Assembly (NCBI GenBank): GCA_900550385.1
Contig: URRZ01000042.1
Coordinates: 1 to 16,639, forward strand
DNA length: 16,639 bases
Source: an uncultured Coriobacteriaceae bacterium
Lineage (GTDB): Bacteria > Actinomycetota > Coriobacteriia > Coriobacteriales > Eggerthellaceae
Direction: 5' to 3'
Shown: positions 1 through 9,688 of the stretch, one piece after another
Numbering within the stretch: the stretch's first letter is position 1
Layout of the letters: the number at the start of each line of letters is the position of its first letter
Position numbers and translations under genes: made by a program
Notes under the pieces: generated by a model
What the model was told of the DNA's origin: nothing
The model's database searches: none
Seen by the model: only the letters and a program-made list of their open reading frames with translations

Positions 1-766
1 CCGCGACGCGCTCAGGCGCCACCTGCCGACGCACGCGAGCTTCGCCGCTGGCACCCACGCCGCCCGAACCCTGCTGCGAGGTCAGTGCGGCGCCGGCGCC
101 TTCGTCCTCGAAATCGAACCGCAGGCCGTCGAGCGGATCGGCGGCTTCCCCACCCGACACCTGCGCCTCGGGCGCCACACGCGCTTCCTGCCCGCCCGCG
201 CTCAGGCGCTCGCGAATGAGCTGGCGCGTGGCATCATCGGGCGCAAACTCGTCCAAATCGGGAAGGTCGCTCACCGAGCGCAACCCGAGCTTCTCCAGGA
301 AGCCGCGCGTGGTGGCGTACAGCGTGGGATTGCCCGGCGCATCGGCCTGCCCCGCTTCGCGGATCAACCCCTTCTCCACCAGGGAGTTTATGGAGCTGTC
401 GGAGTTCACGCCGCGCACGCTGGCAACGCCAGCGCGCGTGCAAGGCTGCAGGTAGGCCACGATGGCGAGCGTTTCCATGGCTGCTTGCGAAAGCTTGCGC
501 GTATCCCACGACAGCACGTACTTCTCCACCAGGTCGTGGTAGGCGGGGTGCGTGTACAGCCGCCAGCCGCCTGCCACCTCGCGCAGCTGGATGCCGCGCT
601 GCTCGCGCTCCAGCTTCTCGCGCAGGTCCACCAGCGCCTGCTCGACCAGCTTCGGATCGGCCTCCAGCATGTCGGCCAGCTCGATGACGCCGACCGGCTC
701 GTCGGTGACGAACAGCATGGCCTCTATGGCGCCGCTCAGCTGCGCCTGATCAAGTCCTTCGAACAT
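1..766 (-). CDS. scpB: Segregation and condensation protein B (ScpB), 3' end outside window
   Basis: ScpB is the winged-helix subunit that, with ScpA, bridges the SMC dimer in bacterial condensin and helps compact and segregate the chromosome. The frame opens with ATG at 766 and stays open to the left edge, giving 255 residues with the stop beyond base 1. The N-terminal winged helix covers about residues 8-85. The family hallmark METLAIVAY (98-105) and RGVNSDSSI (118-126) follow, then LIREAG and the LYATTRGFLEKLGL segment. From about residue 190 the protein becomes a Gly/Ala/Glu-rich, low-complexity tail, so it is longer than the roughly 190-200 residues usual for ScpB. The ATG follows the scpA stop with no gap, and a GGGGAGGAA ribosome-binding site lies inside the end of scpA, which indicates translational coupling. 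Identification is from recognised motifs. Confidence 0.93.
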   Translation of the reverse strand, partial: MFEGLDQAQLSGAIEAMLFVTDEPVGVIELADMLEADPKLVEQALVDLREKLEREQRGIQLREVAGGWRLYTHPAYHDLVEKYVLSWDTRKLSQAAMETLAIVAYLQPCTRAGVASVRGVNSDSSINSLVEKGLIREAGQADAPGNPTLYATTRGFLEKLGLRSVSDLPDLDEFAPDDATRQLIRERLSAGGQEARVAPEAQVSGGEAADPLDGLRFDFEDEGAGAALTSQQGSGGVGASGEARVRRQVAPERVA

Positions 767-1558
767 CTATTCCTCCCCAACCGACGTCAGCGCGTCGTCG
801 CCGTCCAGCAAAAGCTCGCCCGAGCCCTCGATGTACTCGATGTCGATGTCGCCGAACAGCTGGCTTTGCTCCACGCGAACCATGGAGCGCTTGTACAGCT
901 CGAGCACCGCCAGGAACGTGACCACCACCAACGGCGTGGGGGCATCTTCGGCGATCAACTGCGAGAAGCGCAGCTGCTTGAGGTTGCGGATACGCTGATG
1001 GATGGCGCGCACGTGCACCTCCACCGGGATGGGCTTCGCGGCGATGTGCTCGCTTTCCAGCAGGAACACCTCGCGACGCGCCAGCGCGCGGGCGGCAAGC
1101 AGCGCCAGCGAATCAAGCGACACGTCGCGCAAGAAGTCGGGCATGAGGTTTAGGAAGCACGCCTCAGGGCCGAACGGGCGCGGATGCATACGGCCCTCGG
1201 CGACGAACCGCGCATGCAGCGCCGCAGCGGCGTTCTTGTACTGTTTATATTCCAGCAGGCGCTCCACCAGCATGTCGCGCGCCTCGGAGGGCGCCAGCTC
1301 GGCGATGTCGTCCTCCACCTCGATATGTTCGCGCGGCAGCAGGCTTTGCGCCTTGATCTCCAGCAACGTGCTGGCAACCAGCAGGAAATCGCTGGCGACG
1401 TCCAGGTCGAGGTTCTGCATGCGGCCCACTTCGGCCAGGTACTGGTCGGCGATCTGCGTGATATTGATGGCGCCGATGTCAACCTTCTGGCGGCTGACCA
1501 GGTACAACAACAGATCGAACGGCCCCTCGAAGCTGTCGGTGCGAACGCGATACGACAC
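767..1558 (-). CDS. scpA: Segregation and condensation protein A (ScpA)
   Basis: ScpA is the kleisin of the bacterial SMC-ScpA-ScpB condensin; its two ends bind the SMC heads and its middle binds ScpB. The 263-residue protein has the diagnostic N-terminus (VRTDSFEGPFDLLLYLVSRQ, about residues 5-24), then ITQIADQYL and the FLLVASTLLEIKAQSLLP helix at about 58-75. The C-terminal winged helix, around VVVTFLAVLELYKRSMV (about 210-226), binds the SMC head. Length is normal for the family. The start is GTG at 1558, 15 bases after the stop of the upstream membrane protease, with only a weak G-rich site in front. Its stop (TAG) abuts the scpB ATG, so the two partners should be made together. Gene order protease-scpA-scpB is seen in many Gram-positive bacteria (family knowledge). 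Confidence 0.95.
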   Translation of the reverse strand: MSYRVRTDSFEGPFDLLLYLVSRQKVDIGAINITQIADQYLAEVGRMQNLDLDVASDFLLVASTLLEIKAQSLLPREHIEVEDDIAELAPSEARDMLVERLLEYKQYKNAAAALHARFVAEGRMHPRPFGPEACFLNLMPDFLRDVSLDSLALLAARALARREVFLLESEHIAAKPIPVEVHVRAIHQRIRNLKQLRFSQLIAEDAPTPLVVVTFLAVLELYKRSMVRVEQSQLFGDIDIEYIEGSGELLLDGDDALTSVGEE

Positions 1559-1573
1559 GATGCCCCGCCGCCC

Positions 1574-2260
1574 CTACGAAATGGCGAAGGGGAACAGCAG
1601 GTTGCCCAGATTGCCGGCGGTGACGTCCAGGTAGATGCCGAACACGTTCACATGGATGATATACGGCAGCAAAATAGCCACGATCATGAAGATCGGGAAC
1701 GCGTACTGCTGCACCTTGTAGTACCGGGGCAGGTATTTCCGCGGCAGGAAGAACAGCAGGATCGACGATCCGTCCAGCGGCGGTATGGGGATGATGTTGA
1801 AGAACAGCAGGCACAGGTTCGTCATCACGTACGTCGGCAGGAACAGGAAGAACGCGTAGTAGACGAAATCGCTCGCCATGGCGAGCTGCGCGATGGGGAG
1901 GGAGAACCACAGCGCGGCGGCGATAGCCGCGCCGGCGACCGCCTGCAGCAGGTTGGCCGCCGGGCCGGCGAAGCCCACCATCATGTCGCCCTTGCGCGGA
2001 TCCTCGAAGTAGGCGGGGTTGTAGGGAACCGGCTTGGCGTAGCCGAACACGGGCATGCCCATCGCCATCAGGCAGACGGGCAGGATCACCGTGCCGAACG
2101 GGTCGATGTGCTTGGCGGGGTTGAGCGAGAGGCGCCCTCGGGACTTCGCCGTGGGGTCACCCAGCTTGTACGCGGCGAACCCGTGCGCCACCTCGTGGAG
2201 CACGAGCGCGGGGACGAACGCCAAGACGGAGCATATGAGGGCGGGAAGGTCGTAATGCAT
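1574..2260 (-). CDS. Site-2 protease family (M50) membrane metalloprotease
   Basis: A 228-residue polytopic membrane protein of the M50/S2P group, the zinc metalloproteases that cleave within membrane segments. The zinc-binding HEVAHG motif is at residues 22-27 in the first hydrophobic segment. The second conserved metal-site motif, NIIPIPPLDGS, lies in the C-terminal half. NPAKHIDPFGT and GYAKPVPYNP are typical of the short, PDZ-free bacterial branch (YwhC-like). Several further hydrophobic stretches surround these motifs. The start is ATG at 2260. No purine-rich ribosome site precedes it, but a TAGACT -10-like hexamer ends nine bases upstream, so the mRNA may be leaderless. The substrate is unknown. 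It sits directly upstream of scpA, but no functional link can be read from the sequence. Confidence 0.92.
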   Translation of the reverse strand: MHYDLPALICSVLAFVPALVLHEVAHGFAAYKLGDPTAKSRGRLSLNPAKHIDPFGTVILPVCLMAMGMPVFGYAKPVPYNPAYFEDPRKGDMMVGFAGPAANLLQAVAGAAIAAALWFSLPIAQLAMASDFVYYAFFLFLPTYVMTNLCLLFFNIIPIPPLDGSSILLFFLPRKYLPRYYKVQQYAFPIFMIVAILLPYIIHVNVFGIYLDVTAGNLGNLLFPFAIS

Positions 2261-2269
2261 AGTGCGACA

Positions 2270-2275
2270 AGTCTA
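2270..2275 (-). promoter_or_regulatory. Candidate -10 box for the M50 protease / scpA / scpB transcript
   Basis: TAGACT on the minus strand, ending nine bases before the ATG at 2260. The same hexamer forms the -10 of the tRNA-Val promoter in this window. No convincing -35 is visible at 16-18 bases. If it is used, transcription would begin at or within a base or two of the start codon. Confidence 0.4.
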
Positions 2276-2377
2276 GCGCAACAGCCGACCCCTTCCCCGC
2301 TCGCAGGGGGAATTTCACAAAGTCGCGCCGCAGCCGAAAGGAGGCGCCCCGGCCGCGGCGGCTGGATCGCGGTTCGC

Positions 2378-2400
2378 GGCGGGCAGGGGAACCGCCCGCC
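2378..2400 (-). terminator. GC-rich hairpin after the phosphohexomutase gene (no U-tract)
   Basis: A perfect 7-base stem (GGCGGGC at 2378-2384, GCCCGCC at 2394-2400) with a 9-base loop lies about 10 bases past the TAG of the mutase gene. It has no run of U after it, so it may stabilise the 3' end or help a factor-dependent stop rather than act as an intrinsic terminator. The rest of the 150-base spacer has no gene. Confidence 0.35.
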
Positions 2401-2410
2401 CCACATCCCG

Positions 2411-4150
2411 CTAGGCCAAAAGCGCGCGGGCGTCCTGCTCCAGGGCGTCGAGCATGGCGTCGGCGCCGGCGCGGTCGGGGGCCTTGGCGAACAGGTACGC
2501 CTTGATCTTGGGCTCGGTGCCGCTGGGGCGCACGATCAGCTTGCCGCCGCCCGCAAGGCGGAACTCCACCACGTTGGCGCGCGGCAGATCGCCCACGCCC
2601 TGGGCGTAGTCGACCGCCTCCGTCACGTCGCGGCCGGCGACCTGCGCAGGGGGCTGCTCGCGCAGGCCCGCCATGATGTCGGCCATGCGCTGCGCCCCGT
2701 CCGCGCCCGGATACGCCAGCGAGATGGTGCGGTTGGTCTGCCAGCCGTGCTTCTCGTAGAGCGCGCGCATCGCCTGGACGAGCGTCATGCCCCGCGAGCG
2801 GTAGCGGCGCGCCATCTGGCAGATGAGCATGCTGGCCACCACGGCGTCCTTGTCGCGCACGTGGGTGCCCGCCAGGTACCCGTAGCTCTCCTCGAACCCG
2901 AACATGAAGCGGTCCGCCTCGCCGTCAGACTCCAAGCGGGCGATCTGCTCGCCGATGTACTTGAAGCCGGTGAGGGTGCGCCGCAGCTCGAAGCCGTACT
3001 CGGCGGCGATGTCGTCGCACATGGCGGCCGACACGATGGTCGTCACGGCCACCATGCGCGAGAGGTCCTCGCCGCGGGAGGCGCGGCATCCCGCGAGGTA
3101 GTCCATCAGCAGGACGCCCATCTCGTTGCCGGTGACGAGGGCGTAGTCGTCGCCGTCCTCGCAGGCGGCCCCCACGCGGTCGGCGTCGGGGTCGGTGGCC
3201 AGCAGCAGGTCGGGCGCATGGCCTTCCGCCTTGAGCTTGCGGCAAAGCGCGATGCCCTCCTCCAGCGCCTCGCGGATCTCGGGGTTGGGGTACGGGCAGG
3301 TGGGGAAATCGCCGTCGGGCGACGCCTGGCTCTCCACCACCGCCACGTCGTCGACGCCGATCTCCCCCAGCACGCGCCCGACGCATTCCATGCCGGTGCC
3401 GTTGAGCGGCGTGTACACGACCGAAAGCGGCGACGAGGCCTCATCGGGGGTCTCCAGCGACTGCGCGAGCGTCGCCTCCATGAACCGGTCGAGGGTGTCC
3501 TCGCCGATGAACCCCACCAGCCCCGCCTCTTGCGCCTCCTTGAAGCCCATGGCTTTGGGAGCGCGCCCCTGCGCGGGGAAGTACGCCACTTCGGCGATGC
3601 GGCGGGAGATCTCGTCGGCGGCGTCGCTGGTGATCTGGCAGCCGTCGGGACCGTAGGCTTTGTACCCGTTGTAGGAGGAGGGGTTGTGGCTTGCCGTCAG
3701 GTTGATGCCGGCCGAGCAGCCCAGATCGCGCACGGCGAACGAGAGGGCCGGCGTGGGCTCGATGCGCGGGTACAGCAGCGCGCGCACCCCGTTGGCGGCG
3801 AGCACCGACGCGGCGAGGCGGGCGAACTCCTCGCCCTTGTGGCGCGAGTCGCGCGCGATGGCGACCGAGGGCTCGGGGAAGTGCGCCACCAGGTAGTCGG
3901 CCAGGCCCTGCGTGGCGCGCGCCACCGTGTAGCGGTTCATGCGGTTGGTGCCGGCGCCGATGGTCCCCCGCAGCCCCGCCGTGCCGAACTCGAGGTCCTG
4001 GAAGAACGCGTCCGCCACGCGGGTGCCCGCATCGGGGTCGCCCGCCGCCAGCCCGGCGGCCATCTCGGCGAGCTCGGCTTCGAGCTCGGCGTCTTCGACG
4101 TTGGCGATCCATTCGTCCAAGCGGGCCTTGTTCTGCTCGGCAGTAGTCAT
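2411..4150 (-). CDS. Phosphoglucomutase/phosphomannomutase (alpha-D-phosphohexomutase family)
   Basis: It interconverts hexose 1-phosphate and 6-phosphate (glucose and/or mannose), feeding glycogen, cell-wall and nucleotide-sugar synthesis in the cytoplasm. The 579-residue length matches the long bacterial PgcA-type mutases. All four family signatures are present: the catalytic phosphoserine loop TASHNP at 152-157 (Ser154); the magnesium loop DPDADR at 320-325; the sugar-binding loop GFEESYG at 418-424; and the phosphate-binding RPSGTEPK at 541-548. The N-terminal FGTAGLRG (about 55-62) is also typical. The ATG at 4150 has an AGGAAGG site about eight bases upstream. It appears to have its own promoter and a 5'-leader stem-loop (4184-4222). 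Preference for glucose or mannose cannot be decided by eye. No key residue is missing. Confidence 0.95.
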   Translation of the reverse strand: MTTAEQNKARLDEWIANVEDAELEAELAEMAAGLAAGDPDAGTRVADAFFQDLEFGTAGLRGTIGAGTNRMNRYTVARATQGLADYLVAHFPEPSVAIARDSRHKGEEFARLAASVLAANGVRALLYPRIEPTPALSFAVRDLGCSAGINLTASHNPSSYNGYKAYGPDGCQITSDAADEISRRIAEVAYFPAQGRAPKAMGFKEAQEAGLVGFIGEDTLDRFMEATLAQSLETPDEASSPLSVVYTPLNGTGMECVGRVLGEIGVDDVAVVESQASPDGDFPTCPYPNPEIREALEEGIALCRKLKAEGHAPDLLLATDPDADRVGAACEDGDDYALVTGNEMGVLLMDYLAGCRASRGEDLSRMVAVTTIVSAAMCDDIAAEYGFELRRTLTGFKYIGEQIARLESDGEADRFMFGFEESYGYLAGTHVRDKDAVVASMLICQMARRYRSRGMTLVQAMRALYEKHGWQTNRTISLAYPGADGAQRMADIMAGLREQPPAQVAGRDVTEAVDYAQGVGDLPRANVVEFRLAGGGKLIVRPSGTEPKIKAYLFAKAPDRAGADAMLDALEQDARALLA

Positions 4151-4183
4151 CGCGCACCTTCCTCATAGGTTCGTCCTTGCTCG

Positions 4184-4222
4184 GCTCCGCACGACACCGC
4201 CCTCCCGGCGGCTTTGCGGAGC
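4184..4222 (-). promoter_or_regulatory. Nested stem-loop in the phosphohexomutase leader
   Basis: Perfect 8-base outer arms (4184-4191 and 4215-4222) enclose an inner 5-base stem (4197-4201 with 4207-4211). It lies between the antiporter stop and the mutase start. A TACAAT -10-like box at 4230-4235 would place the first transcribed base next to the outer arm, so the mRNA would begin with this hairpin. A role in mRNA stability or as a weak terminator of the upstream gene are both possible; there is no U-tract. Confidence 0.45.
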
Positions 4223-4229
4223 AACGCCC

Positions 4230-4235
4230 ATTGTA
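4230..4235 (-). promoter_or_regulatory. Candidate -10 box for the phosphohexomutase gene
   Basis: TACAAT on the minus strand, about 80 bases before the mutase ATG. No good TTGACA-like hexamer is present 16-18 bases further upstream, so support is the -10 match and its position in the 158-base spacer only. Confidence 0.35.
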
Positions 4236-4308
4236 CGACACAACGGAACCGGAAAGGGGCCGCGGCGGCGCTGCGGCGCGAATCGGGCAGAGGTCGCGCG
4301 GGGAACCG

Positions 4309-6183
4309 CTATTCCTCGACCATCTGCTGCACGTAGACGTCGTTGCGCAGGTCGCGGGCGTGCGCGAGCGACAGCTCGCCGGCGCGCCGCATGGCCTTTA
4401 TGAGCTCGAGCTCGCGCGAAAGCGCCTGGTCCTGGATGTCGATGACCGCCTCGCGCACCATGGAAAGCGCCAGCATGTGGGCGGCGACCCCCTCGGCGTC
4501 GGTCGAGTCGTCCTCCTCGATGTCCGCCAGCGCCTGCGCGATGGCGTCGGAGGCGTCGTAGAGCTCCTCGACGCGCGCCGCCAACGCCCGCGCACGCGCG
4601 GCGGCCTCCGCGCTCGCATGCGGGGCGAGCTCCAGAAGACGGTCCGCATAGCGCTTCATGACGATGGCGGTCGCAGGCTCGTCCACCTCGTCGGGAAGGA
4701 GCGCAGAGGACCCAGAGATGGGAAGGTCCCCGTCCGGCGGGACGGCGGGCCCATCCTCGGACGCGCGCGTGCGGCCGGAAGCGCCCTCCCCCTCCTCGGG
4801 CCCCCCGTCCGGGCGGACCTTGACCGACCCCGTGAAATGGCTGTCCGCCTGGATGGAGGCGATGACGCGCTCCAGCAGGGCGATTTCGGCGTCCACGTAG
4901 GGCTTCGAGCGCTTCTCGTGCGCCTTGCGCGGCGCGAGCAGGCGCAGCGCGAAGTTGGCGAGCAATAGCGTGCACAGGATCACGCCGGATGCGAGCGAGA
5001 GCAGCTCCGCGCGGTACGGGAACGCCTCGCCTGACGCCACCGTGAACGGGATCGTGAGGATGAGCGCCAGCGTGACGCCGCCCTTCGACCCGGCGAACGT
5101 CATCGTCAGCGCGCTCTTCAACGCGATGCGGCGGAAGCATTTCCGCACGGATATCCCCCGGCAGCGCGCGTCGACCGCATCCATCCCCAGGATCCAGAGG
5201 AAGCGGACCGCCTCGAGGGCGAGCGTGACGGCGAGCACGATGCCGGCGAACACGGCGACGTCGAACAGCCCGCCATCCAGCGCCGACGTCAGCACGCGCG
5301 GAAGCTGCATGCCCAAGACGACGAAGATGATGCCGTTGAGGACGAATTCGAGGGTCTTCCACACGCTGGCGGACTGCATGCGCAGCCGCGCGGTCGACGC
5401 CGTGCGCTTCTGCGGGAGCAGCGAGAGCATCATGCCCGCCATCACGACGGCGATGACCCCGCCGAGGTGGAGCTGCTCGCACACGAGGTAGATGACGAAG
5501 GGCGCCAGAAGCTCCAGCACGACGTGGACGGTCGGGTTCTCCAACCCGAACCTGCGCACGGCCAGCAGAAGCAGCCAGAACGCGAGCCCCAGCACGATGC
5601 CGGCCGCCATGCCGCCGAACAGGTCGAGCGCGAACTCCTCGCCGGCATGCGCCAGCGAGAACGACCCCGACACCGCCACGCCGATGGCGCACGTGAACCC
5701 CACCGTGCCGGTCACGTCGTTGAGCAGCGCCTCGCCGGCAAGCAGCGCCTCATGGCGTTTCCCGAAGCGGAACTCCTTGGAAAGCGCGGTGATGGCCGTG
5801 GCGTCGGAGGATCCCATGGCGGCCCCCACCGCCAGGCAGGCGGCGAGGGGGATGGCGGGCAGGAGCGCATGGAGCGTGAAGCCCACCGCCGCCATCGTCG
5901 CCAGCACCAGCCCCGTGACCAGCGACGCGATGCCGAAGCGGTTGCGCCACAGCTCGGCGGAGTCGACATGCCGCGACTCGTTGAAGTGGAGCGGCGCTAT
6001 GAACAGGATGAACAGCAGCTCGAAATCGATGCCGTCGGTCAGCGAGATGGGCAAGGCGAACGCGATGGCCGCGCCGAGCGCGATCTGCACGAGGGGAAGC
6101 GACACGCCGCGCACGATCTGGTCGAGCAGGCTCGAGGCGACGATGGCCACCAGAAGAAACAAGATGAGTTCGAGCAGCTCCAC
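4309..6183 (-). CDS. Cation:proton antiporter, CPA1/NhaP-type, with cytosolic C-terminal tail
   Basis: A secondary transporter expected to exchange Na+ (or K+) for H+ across the membrane, for pH and salt balance. About the first 420 residues form some 11-13 hydrophobic segments. The motif GSSDATA followed by EALLNDVTG corresponds to the conserved Asp and Asn-Asp pair of the ion site in NhaP/NHE proteins. The last 190 or so residues are hydrophilic. They contain a Gly/Pro/Glu-rich linker (about 460-505) and a helical, probably coiled-coil region rich in Ala, Glu and Arg. I chose GTG at 6183 because GGAGG lies four bases upstream; a TTG at 6216 would add 11 residues with a poorer site. It ends in TAG at 4309. 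The exact ion and the function of the tail cannot be read from sequence. Confidence 0.88.
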   Translation of the reverse strand: MELLELILFLLVAIVASSLLDQIVRGVSLPLVQIALGAAIAFALPISLTDGIDFELLFILFIAPLHFNESRHVDSAELWRNRFGIASLVTGLVLATMAAVGFTLHALLPAIPLAACLAVGAAMGSSDATAITALSKEFRFGKRHEALLAGEALLNDVTGTVGFTCAIGVAVSGSFSLAHAGEEFALDLFGGMAAGIVLGLAFWLLLLAVRRFGLENPTVHVVLELLAPFVIYLVCEQLHLGGVIAVVMAGMMLSLLPQKRTASTARLRMQSASVWKTLEFVLNGIIFVVLGMQLPRVLTSALDGGLFDVAVFAGIVLAVTLALEAVRFLWILGMDAVDARCRGISVRKCFRRIALKSALTMTFAGSKGGVTLALILTIPFTVASGEAFPYRAELLSLASGVILCTLLLANFALRLLAPRKAHEKRSKPYVDAEIALLERVIASIQADSHFTGSVKVRPDGGPEEGEGASGRTRASEDGPAVPPDGDLPISGSSALLPDEVDEPATAIVMKRYADRLLELAPHASAEAAARARALAARVEELYDASDAIAQALADIEEDDSTDAEGVAAHMLALSMVREAVIDIQDQALSRELELIKAMRRAGELSLAHARDLRNDVYVQQMVEE

Positions 6184-6262
6184 AGCGCCTCCGCCCCGCG
6201 ACGATCGACCGTTCAACGCACCTTAGCACATGCGCGCCGCCGTCCGCGCCGGCAAGGCCGAT

Positions 6263-6724
6263 CTAGGCCATATCCGGGAACCCGAGCCGCCCGAGCGCCT
6301 CGTACGCCGCAATCGCGACGGCATTCGACAGGTTGAGGCTGCGCATGCCCTCCTTCATGGGGATGCGCACGCACCGGCCCTCGAAGCGCTCCAAGATGCC
6401 CGGATCCAGCCCGCGGCTCTCCCGCCCGAACACCAAGAAGGCGTCCGGGCCGTAGGCGACGTCGGCGAAGGAGCGGCTCGCATGGCCGGTGAACAGATGC
6501 AGCTCGTCTTGCCCATGCGCCTCAAAGAACTCGTCGGAGCACGCCCACCGCACGATCTCGACGTCGTCCCAGTAGTCGCACCCGGCGCGCTTGAGGTTGC
6601 GCTCGGTCGCGCGGAACCCCATGGGCTCCACCAAGTGCAGCCGCGCCCCCACGCACGCGCACGTGCGCGCGATGTTGCCCGTGTTCTGCGGTATCTCCGG
6701 CTCAACCAGCACGATGTTCAACAC
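6263..6724 (-). CDS. trmL: tRNA (cytidine/uridine-34-2'-O)-methyltransferase TrmL
   Basis: A SPOUT-fold enzyme that 2'-O-methylates the wobble nucleotide of certain leucine tRNAs using S-adenosylmethionine. The 153-residue protein is the normal length for TrmL, a minimal SpoU-type enzyme. It carries the three knot motifs: PQNTGNIART at 12-21 (motif 1), VFGRESRGLDP at 98-108 (motif 2), and IPMKEGMRSLNLSNAVAIAA at 121-140 (motif 3). The frame is open further upstream, but the start is taken as GTG at 6724. GGGAGG lies eight bases before it (6733-6738), and the first residues MLNIVLVEPEIPQN match the family N-terminus; upstream sequence is a structured spacer, not protein-like. It lies between the antiporter gene and the inverted-repeat spacer after the ABC-F gene. 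Confidence 0.93.
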   Translation of the reverse strand: MLNIVLVEPEIPQNTGNIARTCACVGARLHLVEPMGFRATERNLKRAGCDYWDDVEIVRWACSDEFFEAHGQDELHLFTGHASRSFADVAYGPDAFLVFGRESRGLDPGILERFEGRCVRIPMKEGMRSLNLSNAVAIAAYEALGRLGFPDMA

Positions 6725-6858
6725 GAAAAAAACCTCCCGATTTCCCCTAACCAAAGCGAGCGAAGGAGCCCGAAGCCAAAGCCCCGATCCGGATCTCTCC
6801 GGCAACGAGAGGGCGAAAGCCCATCGGCGTCCCGGCCGAAAAGGCAGACGCCCCAGCA

Positions 6859-6979
6859 GCCCCGAGGCGGCGGAGGGGTTCCGCGCGCAGTTTCCGCAGC
6901 GCCCCCGCCGCGTTCGCAGAACGCGGCCCGCAAAGCGCGAGGACTGTTTGAGCACGGAACCCCTCCGCCGCCTCGGGGC
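6859..6979. repeat. Long perfect inverted repeat (25-base arms) with inner hairpin
   Basis: The arm at 6859-6883 is the exact reverse complement of 6955-6979. The 71-base interval contains a second perfect hairpin, with a 9-base stem at 6907-6915 and 6919-6927 and a GCA loop. A GGGC-GAAA-GCCC tetraloop hairpin also sits at 6811-6822, and GATCCGGATC is a palindrome at 6786-6795. The element occupies the 280-base spacer between the ABC-F stop (7005) and the trmL start (6724), and no gene is seen there. No U-tract follows either arm. It could be a REP/MITE-type dispersed element, a structured RNA, or a boundary between transcripts; the window holds only one copy. Confidence 0.7.
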
Positions 6980-7004
6980 GTGGGGACGCCGCCCTCTCGC
7001 ACTA

Positions 7005-9182
<2,178 letters not shown>

Positions 9183-9245
9183 GTTGCGCGCTCTTTCGTG
9201 CCTCCCTGCGCCCTCGCTCGACCCCCTGCGGGAATCGGCGGGCTC

Positions 9246-9282
9246 GGGCCGGATCGCCCCGGCCCGCCCTCCGGGCTTTTTT
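9246..9282 (+). terminator. Possible intrinsic terminator with competing hairpin, plus strand
   Basis: A 5-base stem (GCCCG 9262-9266, CGGGC 9272-9276) is followed directly by six T (9277-9282). An alternative 7-base stem (9246-9252 with 9259-9265) would use the same bases and prevent the first. No plus-strand gene lies upstream, so it could only stop antisense transcription coming from the ABC-F region. The spacer 9183-9493 holds no other feature I can support, apart from a weak -10-like TACAAT at 9425-9430. Confidence 0.35.
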
Positions 9283-9493
9283 CCAAACGCCTATGATACC
9301 CAAACTCGGCCCCTCGGCGAAAGGGCGATGGGAAAGCCGCCGAATCGGGCGCCGGAGGGAAAGCCAGCGCCCGCCGATCCCGACCGCAGCCGGAAACGGC
9401 GCGGGGCGGCCGCCGGGCCGGCGATACAATTGCCGCAGACGGAATGCGACGCACGAGGCCCCTTCGGTCGAAGCGCGCGGGAAGGAGGCCGCC

Positions 9494-9664
9494 ATGACGA
9501 TGAACCCGCACACCAACGCGAACGACCTGCGCAAAGAGGGCGCCCCCATCGCGAAAGCAGGAGTGGCGGCGAATAGCCGGCGCAGCTCCATCACCCCCGC
9601 CTCGCTTTTCGGCGCGGCGTTCATCCTCGCCGTCGCCCTCGTGGCGAAGGTCTTCTACAAGTAG
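9494..9664 (+). CDS. Small single-span membrane protein, function unknown
   Basis: A 56-residue product that I do not recognise. The first 33 or so residues are polar (Asn, Ala, Lys, Arg). A hydrophobic segment, SLFGAAFILAVALVAKV (about 37-53), then ends in FYK, which predicts one C-terminal membrane helix. ATG at 9494 is chosen because a strong GGAAGGAGG site lies about six bases upstream; the same frame is open from 9293, but that start has no such site. TACAAT at 9425-9430 could be its -10, with no clear -35. It is the only intact plus-strand gene in the left part, and it lies between the ABC-F gene and a tyrosine-recombinase stub that begins in the same frame right after its TAG. The excellent ribosome site is the main reason to call it real. 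Confidence 0.6.
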   Translation: MTMNPHTNANDLRKEGAPIAKAGVAANSRRSSITPASLFGAAFILAVALVAKVFYK

Positions 9665-9688
9665 GCTGCGGGCGGCACGGCGCTTCGC

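Noticed and set aside
1184..4168. Very long plus-strand open frame (nearly 1,000 codons) opposite scpA, M50 and phosphohexomutase genes
   Set aside because: It is antisense to three proteins with clear catalytic motifs, has His/Gln/Arg/Gly-skewed composition and no domain; it is a GC-skew shadow frame.
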